DNA of 64,000 bases from Isoptericola halalbus (GCA_009663185.1 VJZX01000002.1:1-64000), one strand, 5' to 3'; shown: positions 25,592 through 35,636, counted from the first letter of the stretch. Notes: a model not told the origin generated them from the letters alone. Translations and numbers: made by a program.

Positions 25592-27289
25592 TCAGTGCTC
25601 CCGCTCGACATTTCCGGACCCCGAGACCAGCTCAGGGGTGCCGCGCTCCGCCTCGAGCTCGTCGTGCCCGCCGTGGGCGTGCGCGGCGGCTAGCTCGGCG
25701 GGCGTCACAGGCTCGACACGGTCCTCGAAGAAGAACCGCGACACGCGCTGCCACTGGCGATCCACCATGTAGCCCTTGCGACGCACGCCGCGGGCATCCA
25801 TCGCCGGCGCGATCTCGAGCGGCTTGTGCGCCTCGTAGTTGACGCGCAGCCAGCGGTCATGCTCGTCGAGCGGGCGGTGGACCTCGATGTACTCGCCGTT
25901 GGCGAAGCGCACGATCCGGCCGGTCTCGTGGCCGTGGAGCACGAGCTCGCGGTCCTTGCGCTGCAGGCCCAGGCAGATGCGCTTGGTGATCCAGAAGGCG
26001 AAGACCGGCCCGACGAAGATCAGGACGCGGAAGACCCATGTGATCGTGTTGATCGACAGGGCAAAGTGCGTCGCGATGAGGTCGTTCGAGCCTGCGAGCG
26101 CGAGGATGACGAACGCCGCGAGGAAGGCAACGCCCAGGCCCGTGCGGACAGGCACGTTGCGAGGCCGGTCGAGCACGTGGTGCTCGCGGTGGTCGCCCGT
26201 GACCTTCGCCTCGAGGAACGGGTAGACGAAGAGGAACGTGAACAGCAGGCCCGGGACCACGACCGCGGGGATGAGCACGTTGAGAGACAACGTGTACCCA
26301 CCGATGACCCATTCGGTGCCCTGACCCGGCATGAGGCGCAGGGAGCCCTCGAGGAAGAGCATGTACCAGTCGGGCTGGGCACCGGCCGACACGGGGGAGG
26401 GGTCGAACGGGCCGTAGTTCCACACGTTGTTGATCGCCATCGTGCCGCCCATGAGCGCCAGCACGCCGAAGACGATGAAGAAGTTGCCGCCCATCTTCGT
26501 GGCGAACGCCGGCACTGCCGGGTAGCCGACGACGTTCCTGTCGGTGCGGCCGCCGCCCGGGTACTGCGTGTGCTTGTTGAGCACCATGAGGAACAGGTGC
26601 AGGCCGATGAGCGCCAGGAGCAGCGCCGGGATCACCAGGATGTGCAGCGTGAAGAGCCTCGGGATGATGTGCTCGCCCGGGAACTCGCCGCCGAAGATGA
26701 AGTACGACATGTACGAGCCGATGATCGGGATCGACTTGACCACGCCGTCGGTGATGCGCAGGCCGTTGCCCGAGAGCACGTCGTCGGGCAGCGAGTAGCC
26801 CGTGAACCCGGCACCGAGGCCGAGGATCATCATCGTGACGCCGACCAGGTAGTTCAGCTCGCGTGGCTTGCGGAACGCGCCGGTGAAGAACACGCGCATC
26901 ATGTGCACGACGATGCCCGCCATGAAGACCAGGGCCGACCAGTGGTGGATCTGCCGCATGAGCAGGCCGCCACGCACCTCGAACGACATGTCGACCGTGG
27001 AGGCGAACGCCACCGACATGAGCTGACCCTGCATCGATGCCGGGCCCTCGCCGTGATAGTGCGTGAGTGCCATCGACGGCTCGAAGAACATCGTCAGGAA
27101 GAAGCCGGACAGGATCAGGACGACGAACGACCACAGCGCGATCTCGCCGAGCATGAAGGACCAGTGGTCCGGGAAGACCTTGCGGACGAGCTGCTTGGTC
27201 AGGACACCGACCTTGGTCCGCTGGTCGAGGTAGTCGGCCGTCTTGCCGATCGGTGTGGTCGGCTGCGCGGCGGAGTGGATCGTACTCAC
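25592..27289 (-). CDS. qcrB: Cytochrome bc1 complex cytochrome b subunit
   Basis: 565 residues; the quinol-oxidising, diheme b subunit of the bcc complex. Eight or more helices are visible. Heme-ligating His pairs occur in MRQIHHWSALVFMAGIVVHMMRVF and FTLHILVIPALLLALIGLHLFLM, and the Qo-site motif of the b/c1 family appears as PDWYMLF. Actinobacterial QcrB has an extended hydrophilic C-terminus, seen here from about 430 (HETGRIVRFANGEYIEVHRPL...). GTG start overlapping the qcrA stop (GTGA). Confidence 0.96.
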   Translation of the reverse strand: MSTIHSAAQPTTPIGKTADYLDQRTKVGVLTKQLVRKVFPDHWSFMLGEIALWSFVVLILSGFFLTMFFEPSMALTHYHGEGPASMQGQLMSVAFASTVDMSFEVRGGLLMRQIHHWSALVFMAGIVVHMMRVFFTGAFRKPRELNYLVGVTMMILGLGAGFTGYSLPDDVLSGNGLRITDGVVKSIPIIGSYMSYFIFGGEFPGEHIIPRLFTLHILVIPALLLALIGLHLFLMVLNKHTQYPGGGRTDRNVVGYPAVPAFATKMGGNFFIVFGVLALMGGTMAINNVWNYGPFDPSPVSAGAQPDWYMLFLEGSLRLMPGQGTEWVIGGYTLSLNVLIPAVVVPGLLFTFLFVYPFLEAKVTGDHREHHVLDRPRNVPVRTGLGVAFLAAFVILALAGSNDLIATHFALSINTITWVFRVLIFVGPVFAFWITKRICLGLQRKDRELVLHGHETGRIVRFANGEYIEVHRPLDEHDRWLRVNYEAHKPLEIAPAMDARGVRRKGYMVDRQWQRVSRFFFEDRVEPVTPAELAAAHAHGGHDELEAERGTPELVSGSGNVEREH

Positions 27290-28350
27290 TTCAGGCGCTC
27301 CCAGTAGCTCGGGCCGATGGGCTCGGCGAAGTCGGCCTGCGCCACGAGGTAGCCCTCGTCGTCGACCGTGATCGGCAGCTGGGGCAGCGGCCGGTTAGCA
27401 GGGCCGAACACGACCTTGGCTCCGTCGGCGACGTCGAACGTCGACTGGTGGCAAGGGCACAGCAGGTGGTGGGTCTGCTGCTCGTACAGCGCGACGGGGC
27501 AGCCGACGTGCGTGCAGATCTTCGAGTAGGCCACGATGCCGTCGTAGGACCAGGTCTCACCCTCGGGCGACTGGTCCGCCTTGAGGTCCTGCGGGTTGAG
27601 CCGCACGAGCAGGACCACGGCCTTCGACTTCTCGGTGATCCACTCGTGCGACTCGCGCATCTCCTCCGAGACGTCGGGGATGACGTGCGCGACCGAGCCG
27701 GCGGTGAGGTCGGCGGCCTTGATGAGCCGGCCCGACGGGTCGTACGCGAGACGGGTGCCGTTCTTCCAGAGGGTGTGGCGGAACTTGCCGACGTTCCACT
27801 CGCCGCCGACGCTCGAGACGAGCGGCACGGCGATGGTCAGGGGGAAGAGCGCGAGCGCGGAGACCACGGCGCCCTTGAGCACGCCACGGCGGGCGAGGCC
27901 GGAGTCCGCCAGGCCGTCGGCGAAACCCTGCGCGACGACGGTGCGCACCTCGTCGGAGCTGCGGCTCTCGTGGCGCTCCTCGACGTGCTCGTGGCTCGAC
28001 ATCAGCGTCTTGGCCCAGTGGACCGCGGCGATGCCGATGCCGAGCAGCGACACGGCGAGGCCGACGCCGAGCAGCAGGTTCGACAGGCGCACGCCCTCGG
28101 TCGTGCCGTCCGGACGGAAGGCGAAGTACGCGACGAGGGTGCCGATCGTGCCCAGGATCGACAGCGTGAAGAGGAGCACGATCGCACGCTCGGCACGCTT
28201 GGCCGCCTGGGGGTCACGGTCCGCGAGGCGGGTCGTGTGCTCCGGCACACCGGGGTCGGCGAAGCGCTCGGGGTGCGTGATCGTGTCGTGCGCACCGTGT
28301 CTCGAGGCAGTGACGTCCTGCGACGGGTTGGGGTTCACGTTCTCGCTCAC
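27286..28350 (-). CDS. qcrA: Cytochrome bc1 Rieske iron-sulfur subunit
   Basis: 354 residues. It has three transmembrane helices (about 55-77, 87-112 and 155-178), as expected for actinobacterial QcrA, then the Rieske domain with [2Fe-2S] ligands in CTHVGCPVALYE and CPCHQSTFDVADG. The start is taken as the GTG at 28350, which overlaps the qcrC stop by GTGA; an in-frame extension upstream would run through qcrC and is unlikely. Electrons pass from quinol to this cluster and then to the diheme QcrC. Confidence 0.95.
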   Translation of the reverse strand: MSENVNPNPSQDVTASRHGAHDTITHPERFADPGVPEHTTRLADRDPQAAKRAERAIVLLFTLSILGTIGTLVAYFAFRPDGTTEGVRLSNLLLGVGLAVSLLGIGIAAVHWAKTLMSSHEHVEERHESRSSDEVRTVVAQGFADGLADSGLARRGVLKGAVVSALALFPLTIAVPLVSSVGGEWNVGKFRHTLWKNGTRLAYDPSGRLIKAADLTAGSVAHVIPDVSEEMRESHEWITEKSKAVVLLVRLNPQDLKADQSPEGETWSYDGIVAYSKICTHVGCPVALYEQQTHHLLCPCHQSTFDVADGAKVVFGPANRPLPQLPITVDDEGYLVAQADFAEPIGPSYWERLK

Positions 28351-29126
28351 GAGGACTTCGCTCCGATCCACACAGCGGCTCCGATGATGAGGCCGATGCC
28401 GACGACCCATGCCCAGAGGCCCTCGCTGACGGGGCCCAGCGCACCGAGCGCCATGCCGCCCGCGGAGCCCTCACGCTGCTCGACGAGGAAGGCGATGATG
28501 TCCCGCTTCTCCTCGGGGGTGATGTTGGCGTCGTTGAACACCGGCATCGACTGCGGGCCGGTGACCATGGCCTGGTAGATGTTGCGCTCGGAGACGTCCC
28601 ACAGCGCCGGGGCCCACTTGCCCTCGGACAGCGCGCCGCCGGCTCCCACCGCGTTGTGGCACATGGCGCAGTTGGTGCGGAACAGAAGGGCTCCGTTCGA
28701 CGAGTCGCCGAGGGCCGGGTCCACCTGCTCGTCGGTCGGGATCGCGGGGCCGGGGCCGAGCGAGGCGACGTACGCGGCGAGGGCGGCAGTCTGCTCCTCG
28801 TCCATCTGCCGCGGCTTCTGCTGCGCCTGCGGGCCGTTCATCTGCATGGGCATGCGGCCGGTCGAGACCTGGAAGTCCACCGCGGCGGCGCCCACGCCCA
28901 CCAGGGACGGCGCCTGTGACGTGCCCTCGGCGTTGGGGCCGTGGCAGGTGGCGCAGTTGGCCTGGAAGAGCTTCTTCCCGGTCTCGATGTCCGCGGTGCT
29001 GGCGGTGTCGGCCGTGGCCGGACTCGGGGCAAGGACGGCGTAGACGCCGCCCGTGACCAGCAGCGCCAGCAACAGCAGCACGACCGGGGCGGCCCGGTGG
29101 TGCCTGCGGGCGGCGAGTGCCTTCAC
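28347..29126 (-). CDS. qcrC: Diheme cytochrome c subunit of the bc1 complex
   Basis: 259 residues with an N-terminal membrane anchor (about 14-34), two cytochrome c domains with CATCHGP and CAMCHNA heme-binding motifs, and a C-terminal transmembrane helix (GLWAWVVGIGLIIGAAVWIGA). Two hemes on one subunit let the bcc complex feed the aa3 oxidase directly, without a soluble cytochrome c. Axial Met candidates are in RMPMQMNGP and SMPVFNDANI. GTG start. Confidence 0.96.
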   Translation of the reverse strand: MKALAARRHHRAAPVVLLLLALLVTGGVYAVLAPSPATADTASTADIETGKKLFQANCATCHGPNAEGTSQAPSLVGVGAAAVDFQVSTGRMPMQMNGPQAQQKPRQMDEEQTAALAAYVASLGPGPAIPTDEQVDPALGDSSNGALLFRTNCAMCHNAVGAGGALSEGKWAPALWDVSERNIYQAMVTGPQSMPVFNDANITPEEKRDIIAFLVEQREGSAGGMALGALGPVSEGLWAWVVGIGLIIGAAVWIGAKSS

Positions 29127-29195
29127 GAAATGATCCTCGTCTCGCAGATGGAAGGTGCAGGGTTTCAGGGGTGCCGGCTGCCGCGCCGGACGGTG

Positions 29196-29849
29196 TTACC
29201 TCAGGACGTAGATGACCATGAAGAGCGCGATCCACACCACGTCGACGAAGTGCCAGTAGTAGGACGTGACGATGCCGGTGGTCGCCTCGTGGTGGCCGAA
29301 GTTCTTTGCGGCGAACGAGCGGCCGAGCAGGAAGAGGAAGGCGAGGAGGCCGCCGAGGACGTGCAGGCCGTGGAAGCCCGTCGTCAGGAAGAACACCGAC
29401 CCGTAGCCGCTCGACGACAGCGTCAGGCCCTCGTTCACGAGCTCGGCGTACTCGAAGATCTGGCCCCCGATGAAGAACGAGCCCATGAGGAATGTCAGCG
29501 TCATCCACTCGTTCATGCCCCAGCGGTTGACCTGGAGCAGCGAGCCCGTGCGCACCGGCTGGAAGCGCTCCGCCGCCGTGACGCCGAGCTGGCAGGTGAT
29601 CGACGACGACACCAGCACGAGCGTGTTGACGAGCGGGAAGGTGAAGCTCACCTTCGCGGCCTCCGCGGCCCACTGGGCGTCGGGCATGACGGAGCGGACC
29701 GTGAAGTACATCGCGAACAGTCCCGCGAAGAACATCAGCTCGCTCGCGAGCCACACGATCGTCCCGACCGACACGGGGTTCGGCCGGTTGACGCTCACGT
29801 GCTGGTGGGCATGGGGGGCAGCAGCCGTTGCGGTCGACACGTCAGCCAT
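29196..29849 (-). CDS. ctaE: Cytochrome c oxidase subunit III
   Basis: 217 residues with about five helices: [21 protein letters not shown] near the start, then [64 protein letters not shown] and [21 protein letters not shown]. The ATG at 29849 follows no obvious leader gene. The order ctaE-qcrC-qcrA-qcrB is the same as in mycobacteria, where these genes form one operon for the bcc-aa3 supercomplex. Confidence 0.95.
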   Translation of the reverse strand: MADVSTATAAAPHAHQHVSVNRPNPVSVGTIVWLASELMFFAGLFAMYFTVRSVMPDAQWAAEAAKVSFTFPLVNTLVLVSSSITCQLGVTAAERFQPVRTGSLLQVNRWGMNEWMTLTFLMGSFFIGGQIFEYAELVNEGLTLSSSGYGSVFFLTTGFHGLHVLGGLLAFLFLLGRSFAAKNFGHHEATTGIVTSYYWHFVDVVWIALFMVIYVLR

Positions 29850-30092
29850 TATGGCCGACGGATGGCCGGTTGCGGCCACTTGGCCGGGTCGTCGGCGGGA
29901 TTGTGATCCACGGAATCTGCGGAATCTCGCCACTGAGCCCTCATGATCTGACGCATCGCGCCAGAGTGCCAGGAAAACGCCACGAGATCGGGCTGACCGA
30001 GGTGACGCCGGTGTGCCACGATGCCAGCAAACACTGGCCGTGCCCCGGGCCGCACCCGGGTCGCACCCCACGCGTCTGCGGAGGCGATGCAC

Positions 30093-30500
30093 ATGTCGGA
30101 CCACACGACGGACCGGACGACGGCGACCGGTCCCCGTGTCCTGCTCTACAGCGACGACCAGACGGTGCGCGAACAGGTGCGCCTCGCCGTCGGGCCGCGG
30201 CTGGGAGCGCACACGCCGCAGATCGCGTGGACCGAGGTCGCGACGCCAACCGCCGTCGTCGAGGCCGCCGACGGGCGGCAGTGGGACCTGCTGGTCCTCG
30301 ACGGCGAGGCCGACAAGGCCGGCGGCATGGGCCTGTGCCGCCAACTCAAGAACGAGATCTACGAGTGCCCGCCCGTGCTGGTGCTCACGGCGCGCGCCGA
30401 GGACGCGTGGCTCGCGTCCTGGTCCCTCGCCGACGCGGTCGTACCGCGCCCGCTCGACGCGTTCGAGCTGCAGAAGGCAGTCTCGTCGCTGCTGTCCTGA
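30093..30500 (+). CDS. Orphan receiver-like (response regulator) domain protein
   Basis: 135 residues comprising one CheY-like fold without an output domain. [15 protein letters not shown] supplies the acidic pair, [21 protein letters not shown] the phospho-acceptor Asp, and [10 protein letters not shown] the Thr. The conserved switch lysine of a KP motif is replaced by Arg in [11 protein letters not shown]. That makes it an atypical receiver, perhaps not phosphorylated in the usual way. The ATG at 30093 is preferred over 30087 because GAGG (30081-30084) is then 8 nt upstream. It diverges from ctaE and precedes trpD; no kinase gene is nearby. Confidence 0.7.
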   Translation: MSDHTTDRTTATGPRVLLYSDDQTVREQVRLAVGPRLGAHTPQIAWTEVATPTAVVEAADGRQWDLLVLDGEADKAGGMGLCRQLKNEIYECPPVLVLTARAEDAWLASWSLADAVVPRPLDAFELQKAVSSLLS

Positions 30501-30569
30501 GCCCGCCCCGAGGCGCGGTGGCACCACCGGACGCCGTGCCTCGTCCCACCGCCCGACCGAAGGAACGCC

Positions 30570-31655
30570 GTGCCCAGCACCGAACCCACGCCCTCCGCCT
30601 CGACGGCCCCCGCCGGCGCGACCTGGCCCGACCTGCTCACCCAGCTCGTCCAGGGCCAGGACCTCACGGCGGAGCAGGCCACCTGGGCCATGGACGAGGT
30701 CATGTCGGGCGAGGTGTCCCCGGTGCGTCTGGCCGGGTTCCTCGTCGGCCTGCGGGCCAAGGGAGTCACGGTGACCGAGCTCACCGCGCTCGCCGACGCG
30801 ATGCTCGTGCACGCGAACCGGCTCGAGGTCGAGGGACCGTCGGTCGACATCGTGGGCACCGGCGGCGACCGGGCCCACACGGTCAACATCTCGACCATGG
30901 CCGCGATCGTGCTGGCCGGCGCGGGCGTGCGCGTCGTCAAGCACGGCAACCGTGCCGCGTCGTCGTCGTCCGGCTCCGCGGACGTCCTCGAGGTCCTCGG
31001 CATCCGGCTCGACCACCCGCCGGAGCGCGTCGCGGAGCTGGCGCGCGAGGTGGGCATCACGTTCTGCTTCGCTCAGGTGTTCCACCCCTCGATGCGGCAT
31101 GCCGGCGTCGCGCGCAAGGACCTCGGCATCCCGACGGTGTTCAACTTCCTGGGGCCGCTGACCAACCCGGCCCAGCCGCGTGCGACCGCGGTGGGCTGCG
31201 CGGACCCGAGCATGGCGCCCAAGATGGCCGGCGTCTTCGCCGTCCGGGGCACCCGCGCGCTCGTCTTCCGCGGTGACGACGGGCTCGACGAGCTCGCCGC
31301 GACCGGCGCGGCCACGGTCTGGGAGGTCGCCGAGGGTCAGGTCACCGAGCACCGGCTCGACCCCGCGGTCGACCTGGGCCTGCGGCGCATCCGCGTCGAG
31401 GATCTGCGGGGCGCGGACGCCGTGTACAACGCGGGGATCGCGCGCGACGTGTTCGCCGGTGAGCACGGCGCCGTCCGGGAGACGGTCCTGCTCAACGCTG
31501 CCGCCGCGCTCGTCGCCGACGGCAGCCTGCCCGGGACGGCGGCCGGGTCGCTCGTCGAGCGGTTGCAGGCCGGCATCGAGCACGCGGCCCGCAGCGTCGA
31601 CGACGGCGCCGCCGCGGACGTGCTGCGGCGGTGGGCGGACGCCTCGGCCCACTGA
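30570..31655 (+). CDS. trpD: Anthranilate phosphoribosyltransferase
   Basis: Second step of tryptophan synthesis: joins anthranilate and PRPP. The 361 residues have the PRPP-binding loop [80 protein letters not shown] and the Glu/Asp metal site [11 protein letters not shown] start with GAAGGA upstream. The trpD-ctaE neighbourhood matches mycobacteria (Rv2192c/Rv2193); the rest of the trp operon is elsewhere. Confidence 0.95.
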   Translation: MPSTEPTPSASTAPAGATWPDLLTQLVQGQDLTAEQATWAMDEVMSGEVSPVRLAGFLVGLRAKGVTVTELTALADAMLVHANRLEVEGPSVDIVGTGGDRAHTVNISTMAAIVLAGAGVRVVKHGNRAASSSSGSADVLEVLGIRLDHPPERVAELAREVGITFCFAQVFHPSMRHAGVARKDLGIPTVFNFLGPLTNPAQPRATAVGCADPSMAPKMAGVFAVRGTRALVFRGDDGLDELAATGAATVWEVAEGQVTEHRLDPAVDLGLRRIRVEDLRGADAVYNAGIARDVFAGEHGAVRETVLLNAAAALVADGSLPGTAAGSLVERLQAGIEHAARSVDDGAAADVLRRWADASAH

Positions 31656-31757
31656 GCCTGGTCGAGTCCTCAGTCGAGTTGTCGTCGCCTGAGGCTGCGG
31701 CTCCGCTGCGGCCGAGTGCCTCGTTCCTCGGCCCTCGACCTTCGCTTCATCTTCGCC

Positions 31758-32036
31758 TCAGTCGAGACCGAGGGAGAACGCCTGTTCGAGGTCGACGCTC
31801 GAATACGTCCGGAACGCGATGAGCGTCTCGGTGCGCAGCACGCCGGGGACCTTCGAGATGCCGTCCGCGATGACGGTGGCGAGATCGTCGTGCTCGCGGA
31901 CGCGCACCATCGCGACGAGGTCGGCCTTGCCCGTGACCGAGTAGACCTCGCTCACGCCTTTGAGGTCCGTCACCTCGTGCGCGACCTCGGGGATCCGGTC
32001 CGGTTCGGTGTCGATGAGCACGATCGCCGTCAGCAT
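31758..32036 (-). CDS. Stand-alone Lrp/AsnC ligand-binding (RAM) domain
   Basis: 92 residues that match only the C-terminal ligand-binding domain of Lrp/AsnC regulators: MLTAIVLIDTEPDRIPEVAHEV, GVSEVYSVTGKADLVAMVRV, and VPGVLRTETLIAFRTYSS. There is no helix-turn-helix, so it may modulate a full-length Lrp protein or sense an amino acid by itself. The ATG overlaps the 3' end of the exonuclease gene by 7 nt. Its TACGAT -10 box (6 nt upstream) lies inside that gene, suggesting an additional internal leaderless promoter. Confidence 0.85.
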   Translation of the reverse strand: MLTAIVLIDTEPDRIPEVAHEVTDLKGVSEVYSVTGKADLVAMVRVREHDDLATVIADGISKVPGVLRTETLIAFRTYSSVDLEQAFSLGLD

Positions 32037-33766
32037 GCCGCCATCGTAGCCACGCGCTCCCTGACCTCGCCGGACGCCCACGCGAGGTCGGTGTGCGCGG
32101 ACGCGGACCGCACGGGGCACGCCCACACGTCGCTGAGGTGCACCAGGCGCGTGCCCGGTTGCTCGAGCCAGTCGAGGACGAGCCGGGCCTCTTCCGGGTG
32201 GCACGCCGGGGCCGGCGGCACGGGCGGCTCGACGACCTCAGCCGTCGCGCGCAGCGCCTCGACCACCGGCAGAGGGTCCTCGTCCGGACGGGTGACCGCC
32301 GTCGCCGCGAGCCGGCCGTGACGCACCACCACGATCTCCCACCCGCCGGCCGTCGTCGCGCGCGCGGCGACGAGCTCGGCACAGCGGGCGAGCGGAGCGA
32401 GCCGTTGCGCTCGGCCCGCGCCGTGGACGAAGGAGCGCAGGCGCGAGGTGACATGACCTGCCTCCTCGTACCGCTCGGCGGCCGCGAGCCGCGCGATGCG
32501 TTCGGAGAGCGCGTGCACGACGGCGGACGGGTCGCCCGTGAGCGCCTCTGCCGCGGCTGCGGCGACCTCGGCGTAGGCGGTGTCCGGCCCGTCGGTCGTC
32601 GTGCAGGGGGCCGAGCAGCGGCCCATCCCGGCGAGGGCGCACGGACTGCGGGGCGCGCGCGCGACGAGGGGGAGCCGTGCGGTGCACTGCCGCACCGGAA
32701 GGGCGTCGTGAAGGGCGTCGACCGCCTCCTGCGCGGTGCGGCGCGACGCGAAGGGGCCGATGTGCGGCGTCCCGTCCCGCACGTCGCGCACGACCGACAG
32801 CCGCGGGTACGGCTCGTCGGTCAGCCGCACCCAGGCGTGGCGCTCGGGATGCTTCGAACGCCGGTTGTAGCGTGGGGCGTGCTCGGTGATGAGCCGCAGC
32901 TCGCGCACCTGTGCCTCGAGCGGCGTCGCGCACACGACCGGAGTCACGGCGTGCGCGATGCGCACCATCTCGGTGATCCGACGGCGCTTCTCGCCGGCGG
33001 TGAAATACGAGCGGACGCGCTTGCGGATGTTCGTGGACACCCCGACGTAGAGGACCTCGTCGCCCGGGCCGCGGAAGAGGTACACGCCCGGCGCGTCGGG
33101 AAGCCCGTCCGCGAGGTGGCGCTTGCGCCGCACCTCGGGCGGCACCGGGTCTGCGGCCGTCGCGAGGTCCTCGAGGTGCGTGACGCCGAGCGGTGCGAGC
33201 CGTTCGAGGAGCCCGTGCAGGACGTCGACCGTCGCACGCGCGTCCGCGAGCGCTCGGTGCTGGGGCGTGGTCCGGGCACGGAACAGCGCCGCGAGCGTCG
33301 ACAGCTTGTGGTTGGGCGCCTCGTCGCGTGTGACCACGCGGCGCGCGAGCGGGACCGTGTCCACGACGGGAAAGCCGGGCCACGGGTAGCCGAGGCGTTC
33401 GCACGCGGCGCGCAGGAAGCCGACGTCGAACGGCGCGTTGTGCGCGACGAGCACGGCCCCGTGCGCGAACTCGAGGAAGCTCGGCAGGACCAGCGCGAGC
33501 TCGGGAGCGGTGGCGACCATGGCCGTCGTGATGCCGGTGAGGCGTGCGACGAACGCCGGCACCGGGTGCCCGGGGTTGACGAGCGACTGGAGCTCGCCGA
33601 GCACCTCGCCGCCGCGGACCTTGACCGCGCCGATCTCCGTGATGCCGGAGTCCTCGGTACGCCCGCCCGTCGTCTCGAGGTCGACGACGACGAACGTCAC
33701 GTCCCGCAGCGGCGTACCGAGCTCGGAGAACGAGGGCTGGACGACGGCGGGTGACGTGCTCGGCAT
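32030..33766 (-). CDS. DEDDh exonuclease fused to a UvrC-like GIY-YIG nuclease
   Basis: 578 residues. The N-terminal DnaQ-type 3'-5' exonuclease (about 20-190) has VVVDLETTGG (ExoI), VAHNAPFDVGFL (ExoII) and HRALADARATVDV (ExoIII, His type). A GIY-YIG endonuclease domain (about 225-310) follows with APGVYLFRGPGDEVLYVGVSTNIRKRVRSYF. A UvrC-like Cys-containing region (CALAGMGRCSAPC) and a UVR-like segment come next. Its position beside trpD is like M. tuberculosis Rv2191, a protein of the same architecture with a presumed DNA-repair role. The ATG start is 7 nt after TAGCGT. Confidence 0.9.
   Translation of the reverse strand: MPSTSPAVVQPSFSELGTPLRDVTFVVVDLETTGGRTEDSGITEIGAVKVRGGEVLGELQSLVNPGHPVPAFVARLTGITTAMVATAPELALVLPSFLEFAHGAVLVAHNAPFDVGFLRAACERLGYPWPGFPVVDTVPLARRVVTRDEAPNHKLSTLAALFRARTTPQHRALADARATVDVLHGLLERLAPLGVTHLEDLATAADPVPPEVRRKRHLADGLPDAPGVYLFRGPGDEVLYVGVSTNIRKRVRSYFTAGEKRRRITEMVRIAHAVTPVVCATPLEAQVRELRLITEHAPRYNRRSKHPERHAWVRLTDEPYPRLSVVRDVRDGTPHIGPFASRRTAQEAVDALHDALPVRQCTARLPLVARAPRSPCALAGMGRCSAPCTTTDGPDTAYAEVAAAAAEALTGDPSAVVHALSERIARLAAAERYEEAGHVTSRLRSFVHGAGRAQRLAPLARCAELVAARATTAGGWEIVVVRHGRLAATAVTRPDEDPLPVVEALRATAEVVEPPVPPAPACHPEEARLVLDWLEQPGTRLVHLSDVWACPVRSASAHTDLAWASGEVRERVATMAAC
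32043..32048 (-). promoter_or_regulatory. -10 box for the leaderless AsnC-domain gene
   Basis: TACGAT on the minus strand, 6 nt before the ATG at 32036 and inside the preceding gene. Confidence 0.4.
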
Positions 33767-33773
33767 GGCCCGG

Positions 33774-33779
33774 ACGCTA
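33774..33779 (-). promoter_or_regulatory. -10 box for the leaderless exonuclease gene
   Basis: TAGCGT on the minus strand, 7 nt before the ATG at 33766. Confidence 0.45.
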
Positions 33780-33824
33780 GCCGGACCTACCGACACGCCC
33801 CCGCCGCCGACGGCCGGGTCGGGC

Positions 33825-35636
33825 TCAGTCTCCGGGGACCCGGTGCGGCTCGGAGTAGAGCTTGTCGATGTCGGCCGCGAAGTCCTTGACGAACTCGTGC
33901 CGGCGCACGCTCTGCTTGGGCGTGAGGTAGCCGTTCTCGATCGTCAGGTCGCCGTCGAGCACCGCGAACTTGCGGATCGACTCGGCCTTGGACACGGCCT
34001 TGTTGGCGCGCGTCACGGCGGCGTCGAGGGCGGCGAGCACGTCGGGGTCCGACTTGGCCTCGGCGGGCGTCATCTCGGGCTTGCCGTGCATCTTGAGCCA
34101 GCCGGGCAGGCCCTCGGCGTCGAGCGTGATGAGCGCGCCGATGAACGGACGGTTGTCCCCGACGACGACGCACTGGCTCACGAGTGCGTGGGCGCGGATG
34201 CGGTCCTCCAGCACGGCGGGGGCGACGTTCTTGCCGGCCGCGGTGACGATGATCTCCTTCTTGCGCCCGGTGATCGTCAGGAAGCCGTCGTCGTCGAGCG
34301 TGCCCAGGTCGCCCGTGCGGAACCAGTCGCCGTCGAACGACTCGGCCGTGGCCTCGGGGTTGTTGTGGTACCCGCGGAAGATGTGGATGCCCCGCAGCAG
34401 GATCTCGCCGTCGGGCGCGATCTTGACGCCGCACCCGGGCAGCTGCGTGCCGACCGTGCCGATCTTCGTTGCCTCCGGACGGGTGACGCACGTCGGGGCC
34501 GTCGACTCGGTGAGACCGTAGCCCTCGAGCACGATCAGGCCCAGGCCCCGGAAGAAGTGGCCGAGGCGCTCACCCAACGGGCCGCCGCCGGAGACCGCGT
34601 GCTTCGCCTGTCCGCCCAGGACCGCGCGGAGCTTGCTGTACACGAGCGCGTCGGCGACCTTGTGCTGGACGGTGAGCCACGGCGACGGGCCCTTGGGGGT
34701 GTCGAGCGCCCGCGACCACTCGATCGCCGTCGACGCGGCCCAGTGGAAGATCTTGAGCTTGCCGCCGGCCGCGGCCTTCTGCTCGGCCGAGTTGTAGACC
34801 TTCTCGAACACGCGCGGGACGGCCAGGATGTACGTGGGCCGGAACGACTCCAGGCCCACCGTGACGGACTTGAGGTCGCTCCAGTGGCCCAGGACCGTGC
34901 CGCCGGCGATCGCGAGCACCTCGACGAAGCGCGCGAAGACGTGCGCGAGCGGCAGGAACAGCAGCGTGCGCCCGCCCGCGGCGAAGACCGTGGGCACGGC
35001 CTCGACGGCGTTGACGGCGAGCGAGGCGAAGTTGCCGTGGGTGAGCTCGGCGCCCTTGGGCCGCCCCGTGGTTCCTGAGGTGTAGATGATCGTCGCGAGG
35101 TCGTCGAGGCTCGCCAGGGACCGGCGGCGCGCGATCTCGTCGTCAGGCACGTCGGCGCCCGCGGCCTTCAGCGCCTCGATCGCGCCCTGCTCGATCGTGA
35201 GCACCTCGCGCAGCTCGGGCGTGCTGCCGGAGACCTCGGCGACCGTCGCCGCGTGATCCGGCGTCTCGACCACGAGCATCGTGACCCCGCTGTCGGTGAG
35301 GATCCACTCGACCTGCTCGGCCGACGACGTCTCGTAGATGGGCACGGGGACGGCTCCCGCGGCCCACGCCGCGAAGTCGAGCAGAGTCCACTCGTACCGG
35401 GTCTTGGACATGATCCCGACCGAGTCGCCGGGCTGGACGCCCTTGGCGACCAGGCCCTTCGCCACCGCGATCACCTCGGCGTCGAAGTCCGCGCCGGACA
35501 CGGCGGTCCAGCCGTCGTTGCCCGCACGCTCGATGATCGTCGCGGCGGGGTCCTTCTGGACACGCTGTGCGAGGACGTCGTTCATGTTCGACGTCGGGGG
35601 CAGCTCCACGAGCTGCGGGATAGTGATCTCGTCCAT
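33825..35636 (-). CDS. fadD: Long-chain fatty acid-CoA ligase
   Basis: A 603-residue AMP-forming acyl-CoA synthetase that activates fatty acids with ATP and CoA. The P-loop motif is TIIYTSGTTGRPKGAELTH, with the later VLEGYGLTESTAPTC and the hinge/adenylate region WFRTGDLGTLDDDGFLTITGRKKEIIVTAAGKNV. The C-terminal lysine falls in the TPKQSVRRHEFV region. Length and motifs match the FadD15-like group (M. tuberculosis Rv2187, in the same neighbourhood). ATG start; divergent from the ROK kinase. Confidence 0.93.
   Translation of the reverse strand: MDEITIPQLVELPPTSNMNDVLAQRVQKDPAATIIERAGNDGWTAVSGADFDAEVIAVAKGLVAKGVQPGDSVGIMSKTRYEWTLLDFAAWAAGAVPVPIYETSSAEQVEWILTDSGVTMLVVETPDHAATVAEVSGSTPELREVLTIEQGAIEALKAAGADVPDDEIARRRSLASLDDLATIIYTSGTTGRPKGAELTHGNFASLAVNAVEAVPTVFAAGGRTLLFLPLAHVFARFVEVLAIAGGTVLGHWSDLKSVTVGLESFRPTYILAVPRVFEKVYNSAEQKAAAGGKLKIFHWAASTAIEWSRALDTPKGPSPWLTVQHKVADALVYSKLRAVLGGQAKHAVSGGGPLGERLGHFFRGLGLIVLEGYGLTESTAPTCVTRPEATKIGTVGTQLPGCGVKIAPDGEILLRGIHIFRGYHNNPEATAESFDGDWFRTGDLGTLDDDGFLTITGRKKEIIVTAAGKNVAPAVLEDRIRAHALVSQCVVVGDNRPFIGALITLDAEGLPGWLKMHGKPEMTPAEAKSDPDVLAALDAAVTRANKAVSKAESIRKFAVLDGDLTIENGYLTPKQSVRRHEFVKDFAADIDKLYSEPHRVPGD

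Noticed and set aside
29854-31652. Very long leftward frame spanning ctaE upstream through trpD
   Set aside because: Only the part from 29849 down is ctaE. The rest is antisense to the receiver-like protein and trpD, with no homology of its own.
31656-31757. Short direct repeat CCTCAGTCGAG between trpD and the AsnC-type gene
   Set aside because: Two 11-bp copies without symmetry, motif or context to suggest a function.
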